A DNA stretch of 64,000 nt from Phialocephala subalpina (Eukaryota; Ascomycota; Leotiomycetes; Helotiales; Mollisiaceae): the NCBI GenBank assembly GCA_900073065.1, contig FJOG01000014.1, positions 1,352,803 through 1,416,802 on the forward strand, written 5' to 3'. Below, one piece after another: positions 42,830-54,894 of this stretch. A program made the translations under genes and the position numbers. Numbering within the stretch: position 1 is the first letter of the stretch; every line of letters starts with the position of its first letter. The notes below the pieces were generated by a model. The model did no database searches. It was not told the origin of the DNA and worked only from the letters and a program-made list of their open reading frames with translations.

Positions 42830-44792
42830 ATGACCAGCAGAGAAACAGACATCGAGATCGGAGCACGTGAGAAGCCTACCCAAGGAGTTTCAGAGACCCA
42901 AATTGTAGAAGGCAAACGCTCAAAGAATGGCATCCTCCTACGACCTCAACCATCAAACGATCCCAACGACCCTCTCGTAATCCATCCTCCCTCTTCTCCC
43001 AGAACTCACACCCAACTGACGAAACTTAGAACTGGCCCTCCCTCGAAAAATACTCCACCTACCTAACAGTTTGCTTCTTCGCCTTCCTGGGCCTCGTAAA
43101 CAGCAGCAATTTCACCGTTGCCATCGTGCCCGTGGCGAAGGAATTCCACACCACCACCGTTCGCGCTGGGTACCTAACCTCGATCCAACTCCTGTTCATG
43201 GGTCTCGGGAACCTCTTCTGGATGCCAATGATGCGCATCACAGGAAAACGGCCCGTCTACCTCGCCTCATTACTCCTTCTCCTAGTCACAAATGTCTGGG
43301 GACACTTTGCAGGCTCATATAATAGCTTGTTGGCAAGTCGGATAATAGGAGGTTTCATGAGCGCCGCCGCGGATGCCACCGTGCCGTCTGTTGTGGCGGA
43401 TCTGTTCTTCTTCCACGAGAGGGGGCATTGTATGATGGTCTTCCATACGGCGATTAGTGCGGGAGTGTTTTTGGGACCGTTGATAAATGCGTATATCGTG
43501 CAGTACGCGGGGTGGAGATGGATGTTGGGGTTCATGGCGATAGCTGCTGGTGTGACGTTCTTGGTTGGGATTTTTAGCATTCATGAGACGGCATATAAGA
43601 GGGACGAGGCTAGTTTGGAGAGTCCGGAAAGCGGGTTTGGGGAGAGGAGAAGTTGGTGGCAAGAGTTGAGTTTGGTGAGAGGATACGATTCCGAGGCGAG
43701 CTTTTGGAAATGGTTGGGAAACACGTTGGTGTTGCTTGCGTATCCCCCTGTATTGTTTGTAGGGTTGACGATTGGTGTTTTTGTCGGATGGTAGGTTCCT
43801 CCTAGTTTCTCCGCCTGCTCGATTGCGGAGCTGCCGTGTCTGATGATTTATAGGAACATCTCCATCCAATTGACCTCCGCTCGCGTTTTCACAGCAGCAC
43901 CCTACCACTGGAAAATCCACGACCTCGGTCTCCTCTCTATCTCCGGGTTCGTCGGCGCCATCATCTCCTTCTTCGTCGGAGGTCGCCTCATCGACTTCAT
44001 AGCAAACCATATGACAGCCCGCGCAGGCGATCATCCAGAACCAGAATTCCGTCTTCCTGCCATGATTTTTCCCGCGATCATTGGTCCGATGGGAGTCCTG
44101 ACTTTTGGATTGGTTGTGGGAAATGGGAAAAGTTATTGGGGTGCTGCTGTTGGATTTGGTGGCCTTGGATTCGGGTTGACGGCTGCGAGTAATGTGGTTG
44201 TTACTTATGCTGGTATGTATAAATCCCGCCCTGATTCTACCAGTTCGTAGAGAGTCGAGCTCCCGAAGAGCTCGGCTCCTCGACTCCTCGACTCCTCAGC
44301 ATCCTTTGAAACCACTTTCTAACTTCTTGTAGTGGATGCTTATAGAGCTGTTGGTCCCCACCTCTCGAGATTCTTCTCCAAGAATATCTTGTTCTTCCTC
44401 TAAATCTGCTGAGGTGATTAGAACTGACGATATAATCTGACACAGATCTCCGGTGAAGTCCTAGTCATCGTCTTCGTGGTCCGAAATGCGATGGCCTGTA
44501 TTCTCTCGTTGTATATCGCGGACTGGATCAAAGTAGAAGGTATCAAGAATGCGTTTGGCGAGATGGTAGCGATACAGTATGCAATTTTGAGCCTAAGTGT
44601 GATCCTCTACTTCTGGGGGAAGAGGATCAGAGCGTGGACGGCGACGTTTGGGCCGAGTAACAAACCCTTTCCTTCGTCTCCCCTTTTTAATGGAAGGGCT
44701 TCCGAGCGGGGTTCATCCTTCTCGCCTTTATTTTCTCAAAATACCCATACTAATTCGTTGTAGTGAAGAAGGTGCTGATGAGGGAGGTTTGA
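42830..44792 (+). CDS. MFS transporter (12-TM, DHA1/anion-cation type)
   Basis: Six exons: 42830-42976, 43030-43790, 43854-44212, 44333-44349, 44446-44656 and 44764-44792, giving 507 aa with every phase consistent. The N-terminus is hydrophilic. The first splice restores DPNDPLNWPSLEKYSTYL, the usual start of helix 1. LASRIIGGFMSAAADATVPS and HTAISAGVFLGPLINAYI fit helices 4-5 of drug:H+ antiporter-like proteins. The fourth exon is only 17 nt (VDAYRA) and uses a weak GTTGGT donor. The last splice gives a typical short tail, FGPMKKVLMREV; reading through would end at 44763 with an unrelated sequence. The substrate is unknown. Confidence 0.85.
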
Positions 44793-45275
44793 TTCGCGAC
44801 AGAGCTTTAAGGATGTATGGTAAGTCGGTATCTGCGTGACTTTTTGAGAAGTCAGCACCTGTTTCTCTACTCAGGCATTTAAGATCTGGGGCGGGGTGAT
44901 ATATTCCCCGAACAAGGACATTGTCCCAAGTAGAACGTCTTTGGCTATTCTGTACTTTGGGAAAGGATGTATGTCCCAGCCATCGGCGGAAATTGCCCTC
45001 AGTTTAGACTTTCATAGCTACCTGAATAACTTCTGTCAGCGGTGTAGCAATAATGAAATATACTTGTACGTTCGAAATGCAGAATCGTGGTTCGTGAGAA
45101 AGTTCGGAGTGTCAAGAAATATTATCATTGCCGCTGCTGAGCACCCACAATTATACCAACGCCGTCATGAAGGCGTCTTTTTCCTTTCCAAACTTTCGCG
45201 CCGTCCCATGCAGAATCACATACTCCTGATCAACCATGTTGTCCCATTATTCTCTCATAACCCAATACACATTCA
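44793..45275. other. Convergent intergenic region
   Basis: 3' flanks of the MFS and methyltransferase genes. No supported gene or repeat. Confidence 0.5.
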
Positions 45276-46680
45276 TTACATCGTCGCAGTAGGTTGAGTG
45301 GAAGGTCCTGGAGCCTGGAAGGTGAATTCGGAGGAAGGAGGTTCCGCCTGTTTTCCCTTCACCTCATGATCAAACGGCTTTCGTCCCCAGACGACGAATA
45401 CCTTGTGATAAGCATGAACGTCCCGATCACTGATAGATCTCCTAACATCAACCAGATAAACCTCAATCTCATTCTTACTCCAGCCCAGCACCCTCGAGAA
45501 GTATGCCATGCTCAGGCCCCCAAGCCCCGAAACTATGTTCTGCTCCTGCATTCGACCAAGATTCTTCAAATGTCTGTCTTTCGGCCACGGGTTCATGGGT
45601 ATTTTGAGCATTTTCTCTTGTACGTCCACAAAGCCAGCAGCTTCGTACCACCCCCTAAGTTTATTGGCAATTCTTAAAGGTCGACCTGTTTGTTCAGCTG
45701 CATCATCAATGTAGCGCGACCATTCTAGAAACGGCCAGTTTGACAGCATGGTCCCATCGTCGCAGTGTGGTTTGGACATCATTTCCTGCGATTCCATGTG
45801 CCCTCCTGGTTTGAGATAGTGGAAGGCTCTCTGGACGATGACGCCGAAGTTTTCAAAGCAGCCAACGAGGACTCGCGAGTGGATGAAGTCGAAATAGGCT
45901 GGAGGAACTGCCCAGTCCTCCTCGGCGGCATCGTCGATGAAGAACTGAACGTTTACGGGCACTGAGGAGGGCTGGATAGGAGAAAGATCTGTGGCTTGGA
46001 CTTCCGCAGACGGAAATTCGTCTGCAATCTATCGAACGCTGAGTTAGTCGACGATTCGGTAGTCACTGCAAGAGAGAAATATACTTCTATAGCCCATTGT
46101 CCTGTCCCTGTTCCAATGTCAAGTATACGTTCTGGGTTTTTGAGCGGAGCGAAGTAGTTTCGATTTGAGAAGCAGTATTTGAGAATTTCAAATTGGAAAT
46201 CCAGTCGATCTGTCTCAGTGGGATCGTTGGGAAAGTGGTATGCTGAGGACGTTGAGCTTTAATATATGCTTCGGTGAGAACAAGACGACTTACTACCAGG
46301 TCGAAATCCATGATATGTTCTCCCATTTTCCTTCTCGAATTTGAATACATCGCTAGGAACTTCCATGGACATACTATTTATTTGAGTTAGAATAATGTGG
46401 TTGGACAAGCGACACCGCAGGTTCGTGCGACATCGTCTCCAAAGTGCTGGGAACGGACTCATCGTTTGGGCTTGGGAGACCTGAATTCGCCTGATAGCGC
46501 AATGATGTCAGCAGAAGTCTCCAATGAGATACATTCACATACCACGTCAGCCTCTATCGGTGTCCCTGCTATGGGTGTGGGCGAACTTCGAATAGAGGTC
46601 GCTGTTCCCATCTTTTCCGCGATACTTGAGCTTGAGGGTTCGACGACCTCCCCAAGGTCATCTTCCCCTTTGCTTTCCAT
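45276..46680 (-). CDS. SAM-dependent methyltransferase, LaeA-like family
   Basis: Five exons on the minus strand: 46680-46543, 46490-46432, 46373-46294, 46242-46085 and 46028-45276, giving 395 aa. Exon 2/3 junctions are least certain because the donor is a weak GTCGCA. A disordered acidic N-terminus leads to FKFEKENGRTYHGFRPGTYH and LPNDE-type HFPNDPTETDRLDFQ, the entry to this family. Motif I is ILDIGTGTGQWAIE, followed by DLSPIQPSSVPVNVQFFIDD. The FHYLKPGGHMESQEM segment gives motif III. The family includes the global regulator LaeA and many cluster-linked enzymes; substrates are mostly unknown. An ATG at 46740 could extend it by 20 residues. It is convergent with the MFS transporter. Confidence 0.8.
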
Positions 46681-48174
46681 GCCGCACACGGCTCGACGAT
46701 CGAGATGAACAGTGTTCACATAAAGTGCGCTTGTCTCCAAAGGGGAAATGCAGGTGGCAGTTCGTGAGTTGTTTGGCCCAAGAAAAGCGAAATATCCTGG
46801 GGTGCGGGAGGCCTAGGGACAAGTCCGATCCTTTGGGCTGGGAATGGCGGGACATATAAAAAATTCCAGCAGCTTGGTTTCTGGACCCTGTTAGTGGCTT
46901 TCAGCGAATCGTTCTCCCCGGTCAGCCGGATAGCGAGGAGCATGTGCCGGGCATCGAATCATTTCCTGTTCAGCGCCCGGCTTGCAGAATTGGAGTGCTG
47001 GACGGGAACGCGAAGGGGGCAAACAACCTGAAATCCTGGCTGCCCGCGGCCAGCGCGGAGAGTTTACCAAATTATGAGAGCGATATCGAGACAGACATTG
47101 GTGCTCGTCGTCAAGGTTCAAGGGCGGATATCGATGGAGCGGGGCTCTCAGAAGCGGAGATCTTGCTCGTGAACTGATGAGAGCCGATCCAGTGGACAGC
47201 AGGATCGGAGAAAGCGAGGCCTTCCAAGGGTTTGGTAATGCATGAACCCAGACGAGAACGGGTTTGGAGACAGCTTTCCCAGACGAGAAGTGGCTCCAGC
47301 ACAGGAAGAAACCACAAATGCAGCACTCCGTGTGAGATGAGAATGGTGTTGGCATAGCTAGGACCTCCCCTTGGTAATCGCTGGAAGCCTCGGAATCTTC
47401 GAATTGATGGCATATTGCTCTGGAATATCAGATACCAGACCAGAGTCGTTCCACGGCTGCAGCGTTCGAGAATTCTCAGGCCATTGTGTGTCCTTCATCT
47501 CCCCATCACACAGATGCCACGATGCTCGACTTCCGGGTCAGAAGACTTTGATGAACCTCTAGCACGCATCTTGAGCTGTCCCGCGTCTCCGACTCTGCAA
47601 TGTTCCCAAGTTCCCAACAGTGGGATGTAACAGATAAGCGTATCTTATTCCAGCTCTTTGCGGATGCGAATGTCCGTCGCACAAGGTACAAGAAGATTGT
47701 TCCCAGCGTCATTTTCTCCGGATGCAGTCATCTGATGGTGTTGAGATCAACAGGATGTCCCAAAGAAGCTTCTCTCCCTGCCGAGGTATTTACGTCCGTG
47801 CCGCTCTTCCTTTCCCCATGGACCTCACATATCGCGATTCGAGCGGTATCATTCCAGGTCCGCTGCAGTGATTTTCCGATTATTGTTGCGTGCATTTCTA
47901 TACTTTCAGGAGGTTGACATAATTCATCGTCAATTGTCCAGCGCGGCTTGGGACACTGCTTCGCAAACTATTTCCTCCCTTCCCTCGCTTAAGAAGCTAA
48001 AATTTCCCGGGATTTGACCTCCTTCCAAAAAGGCAGGCACAGGCGGGGCAGTCCAGTGACTCAACATCTCTCTTATGTACCTAGGTATATTTCATGGAAA
48101 TCTTGCTCTTTTCGAAATTCATTTCCATCTGAAAGTTTGTTTGGCCTGTACTATTGCACTTTTCTATCGCAGTC
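46681..48174. other. Intergenic region, no recognised gene
   Basis: About 1.5 kb between two divergent genes, methyltransferase on minus and decarboxylase on plus. The short open frames in it overlap each other on both strands and resemble no family. It should contain both promoters. Confidence 0.5.
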
Positions 48175-49779
48175 ATGTCCTTCTCCGTCTCTTCCTCCTA
48201 TGAGAAATTACGCTCAATTGTGGATATTACACCCAACGATGCCCTGCCATCTCCGGCAGCTCTTCTCAAAGCAGCGAACAGCCTACCAACGACAATTCCA
48301 TCGAAAGGCCTCGGTGAAGCTGCCACAGAAGCTCATCTCCTCTCAGACATCGTCCCGGGATTCAATGGCCCCAAAACTTCTTCAAATTACTACGGATTCG
48401 TCACAGGAGGCGTCCTGCCCATTGCGGAAGTAGCAGATAACATCGTTACTGCCTTTGATCAAAATGTCTCCGTACACTTGCCTGATCAGTCTATCAGCAC
48501 CGTCGTCGAAGACAAGGCTTCGAGCATGCTCGCTGAGCTCCTCGATCTAAGCGCTGGCTGGAATGGAAGAGTATTCACGACAGGAGCGACGGGATCCAAC
48601 ATCCTGGGTCTGGCATGTGGTCGTGAAGCAGTAATCTCCAATCGGCTAAGAGATGCTGGAATTACTGATAGTGTTGGGGAGTTGGGTGTACTGACTGCTT
48701 GTATGAAAGCCGGCGTCAAGGAAGTCCAGGTGTTAACCACGATGTGTCACAGCTCACTCTATAAAGCTGCAAGCGTTGTTGGCTTGGGTCGAGTTTCAGT
48801 GAAAGAACTTCCATTCAGCTCAGATGAGCCATGGAGGATGGACATCGGCATGCTTGAGAGCGAATTGCAGCGGTCGGAAAAGGGGGTGGTGAGCATTATT
48901 TCGATCAGTGCAGGCGAGGTGAACTCTGGGTTGTTCGCAGTGAATGAGTTGGAGCTTATGCAAAAGATTCGAAGACTGGCTGACCGATATGGTGCTTGGC
49001 TTCATGTTGATGCAGGTATGAACCGTTTCGAAGATCTCATCTGACCACAGCAAAGACTCACCATCTCACTAGCATTCGGATTCTTCGCTCGCGCTCTTCC
49101 TGACACGGACGAGTTCAAGGCTCTTCGTTCTAAAGGATTGGGAATTGAACTAGCAGATTCTATCACAGGGGACTGTCACAAAATGCTGAATGTGGTAAGT
49201 TCTTACACTCATCTCGCCTCTAAAATACGGTCTCTTAACATTTCATAGCCGTACGACTGTGGATTCTTCTTCACTCGCTCCGTAGACATCTTGAATTCCG
49301 TTTTCCAGAATCCAAACGCGGCATATCTCGCCGCCGACCCCAGCTCTATCCCCTCACCTCTCAACATAGGGCTCGAGAACTCTCGACGCTTCAGAGCTCT
49401 TCCTGTCTATGCTGTGCTTCTAGCGTATGGACGAGATCATTTTGCCGAAGTATTTGCTCGACAAGTTCGTCTGGCGAGACGTGTGGCAAAATTTCTGCAT
49501 GAGAGCAAGGGGTATGAATTACTTCCAAAGTCAGCTTTGTCGCCAGAAGCGGTGTTCAGAGGGACTCACATCATCGTGATCTTCAGAGCCAGGGACGACA
49601 CCATCAACGCCGAATTGGTGAAGCGGATCAACGCGACACGAAAGATGTGCGTCTCGGGGACGAAATGGGATGGAAAACCAGCTTGCAGGATTGCTGTGAG
49701 TACTTGGAGAGTCGATGTTGAGCGAGACTCGAATTTGGTCCAGGAGGTGTTGAAGTCTGTCTTGAAAGAAAAAGAGTAA
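48175..49779 (+). CDS. PLP-dependent decarboxylase (group II, aromatic-amino-acid type)
   Basis: Three exons: 48175-49015, 49073-49194 and 49249-49779, giving 497 aa. The first ATG in the frame is at 48175. SNYYGFVTGG and AFDQNVSVHLPDQSISTVVE match the substrate-side N-terminal region. FTTGATGSNILGLACGRE binds the PLP phosphate. AWLHVDAAFG carries the Asp (residue 279) that pairs with the pyridine nitrogen. SITGDCHKMLNVPYDCG carries the PLP lysine (Lys317); relatives usually read DxHKW here, so C-H-K-M is a small variation. The enzymes decarboxylate aromatic or other amino acids to amines. With the neighbouring methyltransferase and transporter it might make a small modified amine; that is inference. 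Confidence 0.85.
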
Positions 49780-51101
49780 GTCAGATCAAGGCTCCGGCTT
49801 AGTGTACCATTTTCGCAAACCGTAGCCACCGACACTTGACTTGTTCAATGTCCCAGGATTGTATGATCAAGTCTCCTCTCGAGAGAGGCAATATTTGTGG
49901 GAAATATCAACCGGGTACCTGGAGGAACTTGAAAATCTGCACTAGAAAATCTCATTTAGAGAGCTCCGAGCCTAGGATCTCAGGTCGAAAATTAATAGAC
50001 ATTCAGTAGGGATAGAAAAGCGAAGAGAATCAAGAAATAGAATGGCAAAGAGATCTTTGAACTTGTGGTCTACTAGCTAGGATCAAGTTCAAATTGTTGA
50101 GAACTCGCCGCTCGTGATATTCCAGCTTCTGGCAAGGCTTCACTCCATCTCTAACATAACAACCCGATGATAAAAACGCACAGAAAATGCTTCAAGCCAT
50201 CAAATGTCAAGTCTGCCTTGTCTTCGTTCACCAAACGGCAGTGGGGGCCAATTCGTGGATGACGCGTGTGCCCCTTTTTTAAGCGACTCCTCTATCTTAT
50301 CCCCCATATGAAGCTCTAGAATCCAGCCCCTCACTTGATCCACATAAGTTTCGTGGCCGGGGCGTTTGACATTCAGCTGGTATAGGATGTTCTTGTTCAT
50401 ATCCATGTATCTTGCGCTCCTTGCTCTGTCACTTTTCTGGTTATTGTCGCAAGCTGCTTCCTCCAACTGTCTGTTCTCCAGGCTCCCAATAGGAAAAATC
50501 AAGCGATCCAGGACTGCACCAATGTCCTGAAATTGGAGGTACTTTGAGAAATTTGGAGAAAAGCTTCTGGTGGTGGTACTTGAAAGAAACTTAGTGGCCC
50601 ATTCGACTTGATTCCTTGGCTGTTGAGTTCATCGATTCAAGTTTTAATAAATGTACCAGTCTTTCTAGTACTTTAAATTTGAGAGGTTTTTAACAAAGCG
50701 TGGTGTTAGAGAAGTTGGAAGTTGGAATTTTGCCAATACTCGAGCAAGCTGTAAAGGCCAAAATACTGCACAAAGGACTTCATATTCCCAAAGAGTTGCC
50801 ATCACAATTAAAGTGAGAATAGATAGTTTAAAGCTCGAAAGACTTTCTAGTACACTATAGGAAATATATACGAAATGCAGGCGCTTTTATCTACAATGTG
50901 AACTCCACCCATTCAAGTTGCATCAACGCTCCCAAACCCCCAAATGCTCCCAAACCCTCATCGCCCCTATGCAGTCTTCCATCCAACCCAACATATGAAA
51001 TATACAAAAGAAAACCAATGGTATAGTGCAAAGACTTCTCATAACCTTTCATCTGCATCCGACTCCTTTCTGTCCCGTCCAAGATCGAAGAAAGTCATTA
51101 T
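49780..51101. other. Convergent intergenic region
   Basis: A minus-strand open frame at 50200-50502 (100 codons, includes YVDQVRGWILELHMGDKIEE) looks mildly coding but starts without a clear ATG and has no recognised family. The rest is AT-rich, with no gene seen. Confidence 0.35.
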
Positions 51102-52983
51102 TTACACTCCAGAGTCATCCTCCTCAACACCGGAAGTAGTAACATATGAGTCCCAAGCTGTGCAAGTAGAGTTCAGGGTATCGTAATCGGTGAGAGCGGC
51201 GATCTCGCTGTATCGCTCGACGAGCTGGAGAGCGAAACCTTCGGATGTGTGCCAGCCGATGTGGCAGTGCATCAACCAAGCACCTGGGTTGTCTGTGAGA
51301 AAGGCAATTACGAGATAGCCACTGGAAGGCAACATGGCGACATCTCGTCGAGGAGGGTTGGTGGTGGTGAGAGTGGTTGTGCCGGAAGTGTAGGTTCCTG
51401 AGCCTTGACCGAGGATATAGAAATCGTGACCGTGGAGATGGATAGGATGAGGAACAGTCTGAGTAGTCTCGATTACGAAGTAGACCCATTCTTCAGCAGT
51501 GTCGAGCTCAATGACATGCGATGAGGTGGTGAAGTTGGTGTCATCGTTGTAGATTTGGAGAAGGGTTGGGTCATCCCACTCAACTGCGAAAGTAGTGCCG
51601 GCCATGTACCACTTGAAGACGTTGTTGGATTTGCCAACGGTGATGGCGAAGTCGTCTTCCTCAGAATCATCGGAGGCGTTTATGGCAAAGTAGGGGACTA
51701 GGTCGGACATGTCCTCATCGTCGCAGCTGTCGGTGTAGGTGTAGGCGGAAGATGTGGGCTCGGTAGAGTCAGTGGAATCGTACTTAAGTATGCCCTTGAT
51801 GTTGTCGGCGTTGTCGTTGTCACTGCAGGACGTTTGCGGGATGGCGCGGATCCAGAAGTTGCCGGAAGACTCAGAAGCAGTGAACACAATGTCGTAACGT
51901 TGACCCATACCGATGCTGAGGACTGTAGTGTCGTATGGCACGATTGGAACGAGATCCGTAGCCCTGTCCTCGTGTTAGTATTCTCGTTTCATGCATTTCG
52001 AGGAGGCGAGGAGAATGCCCCAGGAAAGCCGGGACATTTTGGACTCCCGAAACTCTTAGAAGATGAGACTTACATGATAGTCAGATTGTGAGAGTCGATC
52101 ATGAACTTCCAGTGAGTATCGATGGCACCGTTGATAAGGCGGATTCTGTAAGTCTCGCCGGCTGTGACAGTCATGTTGAAGCGAGAGCCGAGATCTCCGT
52201 AAACATTGGTCCCGTTGATGAGACCATTGTCTAGGGTTGGTGGTCCAGAAGACTCAGCAGAGAGATACACCTGATCAGCAGTAGCATGTGTCCAGTCGTT
52301 GAGGAACATGACACCCATATCGTTATCGTAGTTAGCTGAAGAAGGACCGTTGATTACAATGCCACCGAGAACACCGTTCCATGCTTGGAGAGCGAAGTGA
52401 GAGTGATACCAGGTTGAGCCGTACTGAGTTGCTCTCCACTCGTATGTGATGGACTGTAAATGGTTAGCACAAGCCCATTGGTTGTGAATATGCGCGACTT
52501 ACTTCTCCAGGTGCAGTAGGGCATTGAGTGATGGAAGGAACACCATCCATTTGATTAGTAAAATTTTGGCGAATACCGTGGAAGTGAAGACCAGTGCCAT
52601 TGTTTGCAAGACCGTTGTAGAGAGTAACTTTGACGGTGTCACCCCAATCAGCGAAAAGGGTGGGACCTGGAAACGTTCCATTGACAAGCAGAACAATTCT
52701 CTCAACGCCATCAAGAGCGGCGGTGGTGTTGGTAAGCTCGAGATAGTACTGTGATATTGTAAGCTTTCAGTCTTTGCGAGATCGAGTCACAAACCTCTCT
52801 GGTCACTCCAGTGTCTGGAGCCTCGTCATAGTAATTTGTAGAAAGATCGTAATCACCCCAGCACGACCTGTCAGAAGAAGAGTAGGTACACCTCTTGGAG
52901 TTCTGAGAGACATGAGGAGCTGCGGACGCGCCCGAAAGAAGCAAGCCAAGGGCCGAAGCCATCAAAGCAGGCTGAAAACGCAT
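51102..52983 (-). CDS. Laccase-type multicopper oxidase (ascomycete, secreted)
   Basis: Four exons on the minus strand: 52983-52795, 52748-52503, 52453-52074 and 51963-51102, giving 558 aa. The start at 52983 gives a clean signal peptide (MRFQPALMASALGLLLSGAS). Copper motifs are HFHG (118-121; HWHG is commoner), WYHSH (160-164), HPIHLHGHDF (444-453) and HCHIGWH (504-510). The residue ten after the T1 Cys is Phe, usually associated with higher redox potential. The protein ends DDSGV, the C-terminal plug seen in mature ascomycete laccases, here without a propeptide to cut off. It oxidises phenols with reduction of O2 to water outside the cell. A tandem repeat lies ~200 bp upstream. Confidence 0.92.
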
Positions 52984-54268
52984 GCTGAAAAGCAGTGGAG
53001 TACGGAAATGAAGGAGAAGGGATTGCAAGGCACTGAAGAAGGCACTGAAGAAGCTGATGAAGAGAGGGGGGTGTGGAGTGATGATGGTGGATGATGAGAA
53101 AAAGTCTTGGGGATGGACGAGTACTTCAAGTTATATACAGTTCATTGCGTCCTCAACATCACCAACAACTCGTACCCGATGATTCTCCGTTGAAAGGAGG
53201 CTTGCACTTGCTCGTGTTTCCAAATTTGGAACTCCGGTGCCTCAACGCGTGGGGTACGAGTGATTCTCTGTTGAAAGGAGGCTTGCACTTGCTCGCGTTT
53301 CCAAATTTGGAACTCCGGTACCTCAACGCGTGGGATGGCATGAGAGTCATGACTTCCAAGCATGTCCTCGAGAGCCGTGGTCATTGGAATTGAGTTTGAA
53401 CCCCTTTGGCGAGAGGAGCCTTGTCCCCTTTCGTCACCCGCGAGTAAGGAGCAACCTTGACTTGGACCCGTGATAGCGGAAAGACTCCAATTGGGCCATG
53501 GAGATCCGTGGGCCGACGAAAGCTTGCAGTCTGGTAAACGGAACATCGAACCAGTGATCGTCTTCGAAACAGCATACACCTAATGATTTGCGTGGCCGGT
53601 ATAATGCCATGGGAGTTGTTCATCTGATGAGGGATAAGCCGACCGGGTTGTGTGTGCGCGTTCTGGAGATATCCCGGTAGTTATATCCCAGTCGTGGACG
53701 CTTCTAGGTTGTTTGCCGAATGCACGGACAATTTGATGCTATTCTCGACCTCATCAACCCAAAAGGGATTGATGAAACAGAGTCACGTGAAGAGACCCAT
53801 CAAGGCTGAGTCCTGATCTGCAGGCGCAAGAGTAGTGTAAGATTTGCTTGTCCAGCTAAAGAGCTCAGGGGATATGGTTGACACTCCGGCAATACCCAGG
53901 CATGATGTTTCGAGCTCTAGGAAGTCTGCCATAGGGCTCGACGAGGAGCCCAGGTCCGCAGGGATGTTGTCACCTAGCATCACCGTTGAACTCGGTGGCT
54001 CAGCCTCAACTCTGGAGACGTCAGTAGATTGGTTTTGGAGAGGAGAAGCATTCGTCATGCGAGTCGAAGTGGAGAGGAAAACTCAAATTCTCCCTTCGTG
54101 AAATTTTCTGAAGACCCTTTTTAGTATGACCATTCGACGGAAGATACTTAAGGAAGGACCGCTGCTGTGAAAACAAGACACCCTAATCAGTCAGCATCAT
54201 CTCCAGCATCATCTTGTTTCTTTTCAATTTCTTACCAGTCATCATCATCAATCAACACTCTTTCGAAA
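52984..54268. other. Divergent intergenic region (laccase / small secreted protein)
   Basis: It holds the laccase promoter with a two-copy repeat (53181-53337) and the promoter of the small secreted protein gene, whose 5' leader is rich in TCATCA. No supported coding region. Confidence 0.5.
53181..53337. repeat. Two direct copies, 81-bp period, upstream of laccase
   Basis: GATTCTCCGTTGAAAGGAGG...CCTCAACGCGTGGG (from 53181) is repeated from 53262 with only a few changes. Both copies contain GGAGGCTTGCACTTGCTCG and CAAATTTGGAACTCCGG. The pair lies about 200-350 bp before the laccase ATG, so it could duplicate regulatory sites. Confidence 0.9.
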
Positions 54269-54894
54269 ATGTTGATCAACTCCTTCGCATTTTTGGCTCT
54301 CAGCGCCATCTCTAGTGCAGCCTCGCTCCCACACAGACGCAGCAGCGAGTCTGGTTTAACCTTATACGCTTATGGCACTGCTGCAAACGGCGCCGCGATT
54401 TGGTATGCTGATGGTAGGTTCCTTCCTTATTCCCAATTAGAACAGTACTCACTTTCGGAATAGGGCTTGCTTACTTTGGAAAAGGCGATGCCTCACTCGA
54501 CGCGACTGTCAAGACCAACATCTCGTTCACTGTCGACCCCGATGATACAACCGTTGCCTGGACCATTCAGCCAAATGCCACATCAAACCCTACCGTCTCC
54601 TTCAACGAAACCCTCGACCTCTATATCGTTCCTACCGATGACTCGTTCACCCAAGCCGGATTTGCTTCCAGCAACAGCTCTTCTTTGCCAACTGGAGCTG
54701 TGACCACAGGTTTCAGCTTCTTCGGAACATCCGTCGCATATGCTGCTTCCGAATCCGATTATGAGATGATGTTCTGGGCAAACGCAACCACAACGGAAGG
54801 TGTCTACGCTCTGTACTGGAACGCCGGCAGCTCTTCTGCACCGGATTCGTCATTCGCTGTCGTCGTAAAGACCACCCCACCAATCTCTTTCTAA
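54269..54894 (+). CDS. Small secreted protein, function unknown
   Basis: Two exons: 54269-54413 and 54464-54894, giving 191 aa. The intron has donor GTAGGT and acceptor GGAATAG, phase 1. MLINSFAFLALSAISSAASL is a signal peptide, followed by a basic HRRS that could be a processing site. The mature part begins LTLYAYGTAANGAAIWYADG and continues with a Ser/Thr/Asn-rich, beta-like sequence with several NxS/T sites, ending VVVKTTPPISF. There are no cysteines in the mature part, so it is not a Cys-knot effector. The pattern resembles conserved hypothetical secreted proteins of ascomycetes; no role is known. Confidence 0.75.

Noticed and set aside
42901..43066. Apparent premature stop in the MFS gene at 43064-43066
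   Set aside because: It lies in the wrong frame: an intron at 42977-43029 (GTAATC...CTGACGAAACTTAG) removes the problem and restores the conserved start of helix 1.
43315..44034. 239-codon minus-strand frame over the MFS gene
   Set aside because: It is a shadow of conserved transporter exons on the plus strand.
44476..44763. MFS C-terminus read straight through to the stop at 44761-44763
   Set aside because: An intron from 44657 to 44763 gives the family-typical end FGPMKKVLMREV, whereas the read-through sequence is unlike the family.
46891..47413. Overlapping minus-strand frames (100-154 codons) between methyltransferase and decarboxylase
   Set aside because: Several frames overlap on both strands with no splice logic, no domain and no clear start; probably chance in a GC-balanced region.
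42830..53028. Secondary-metabolite gene cluster
   Set aside because: A transporter, methyltransferase, decarboxylase and laccase are close together, but no polyketide, peptide or terpene synthase or dedicated regulator is present, and long empty gaps separate them.
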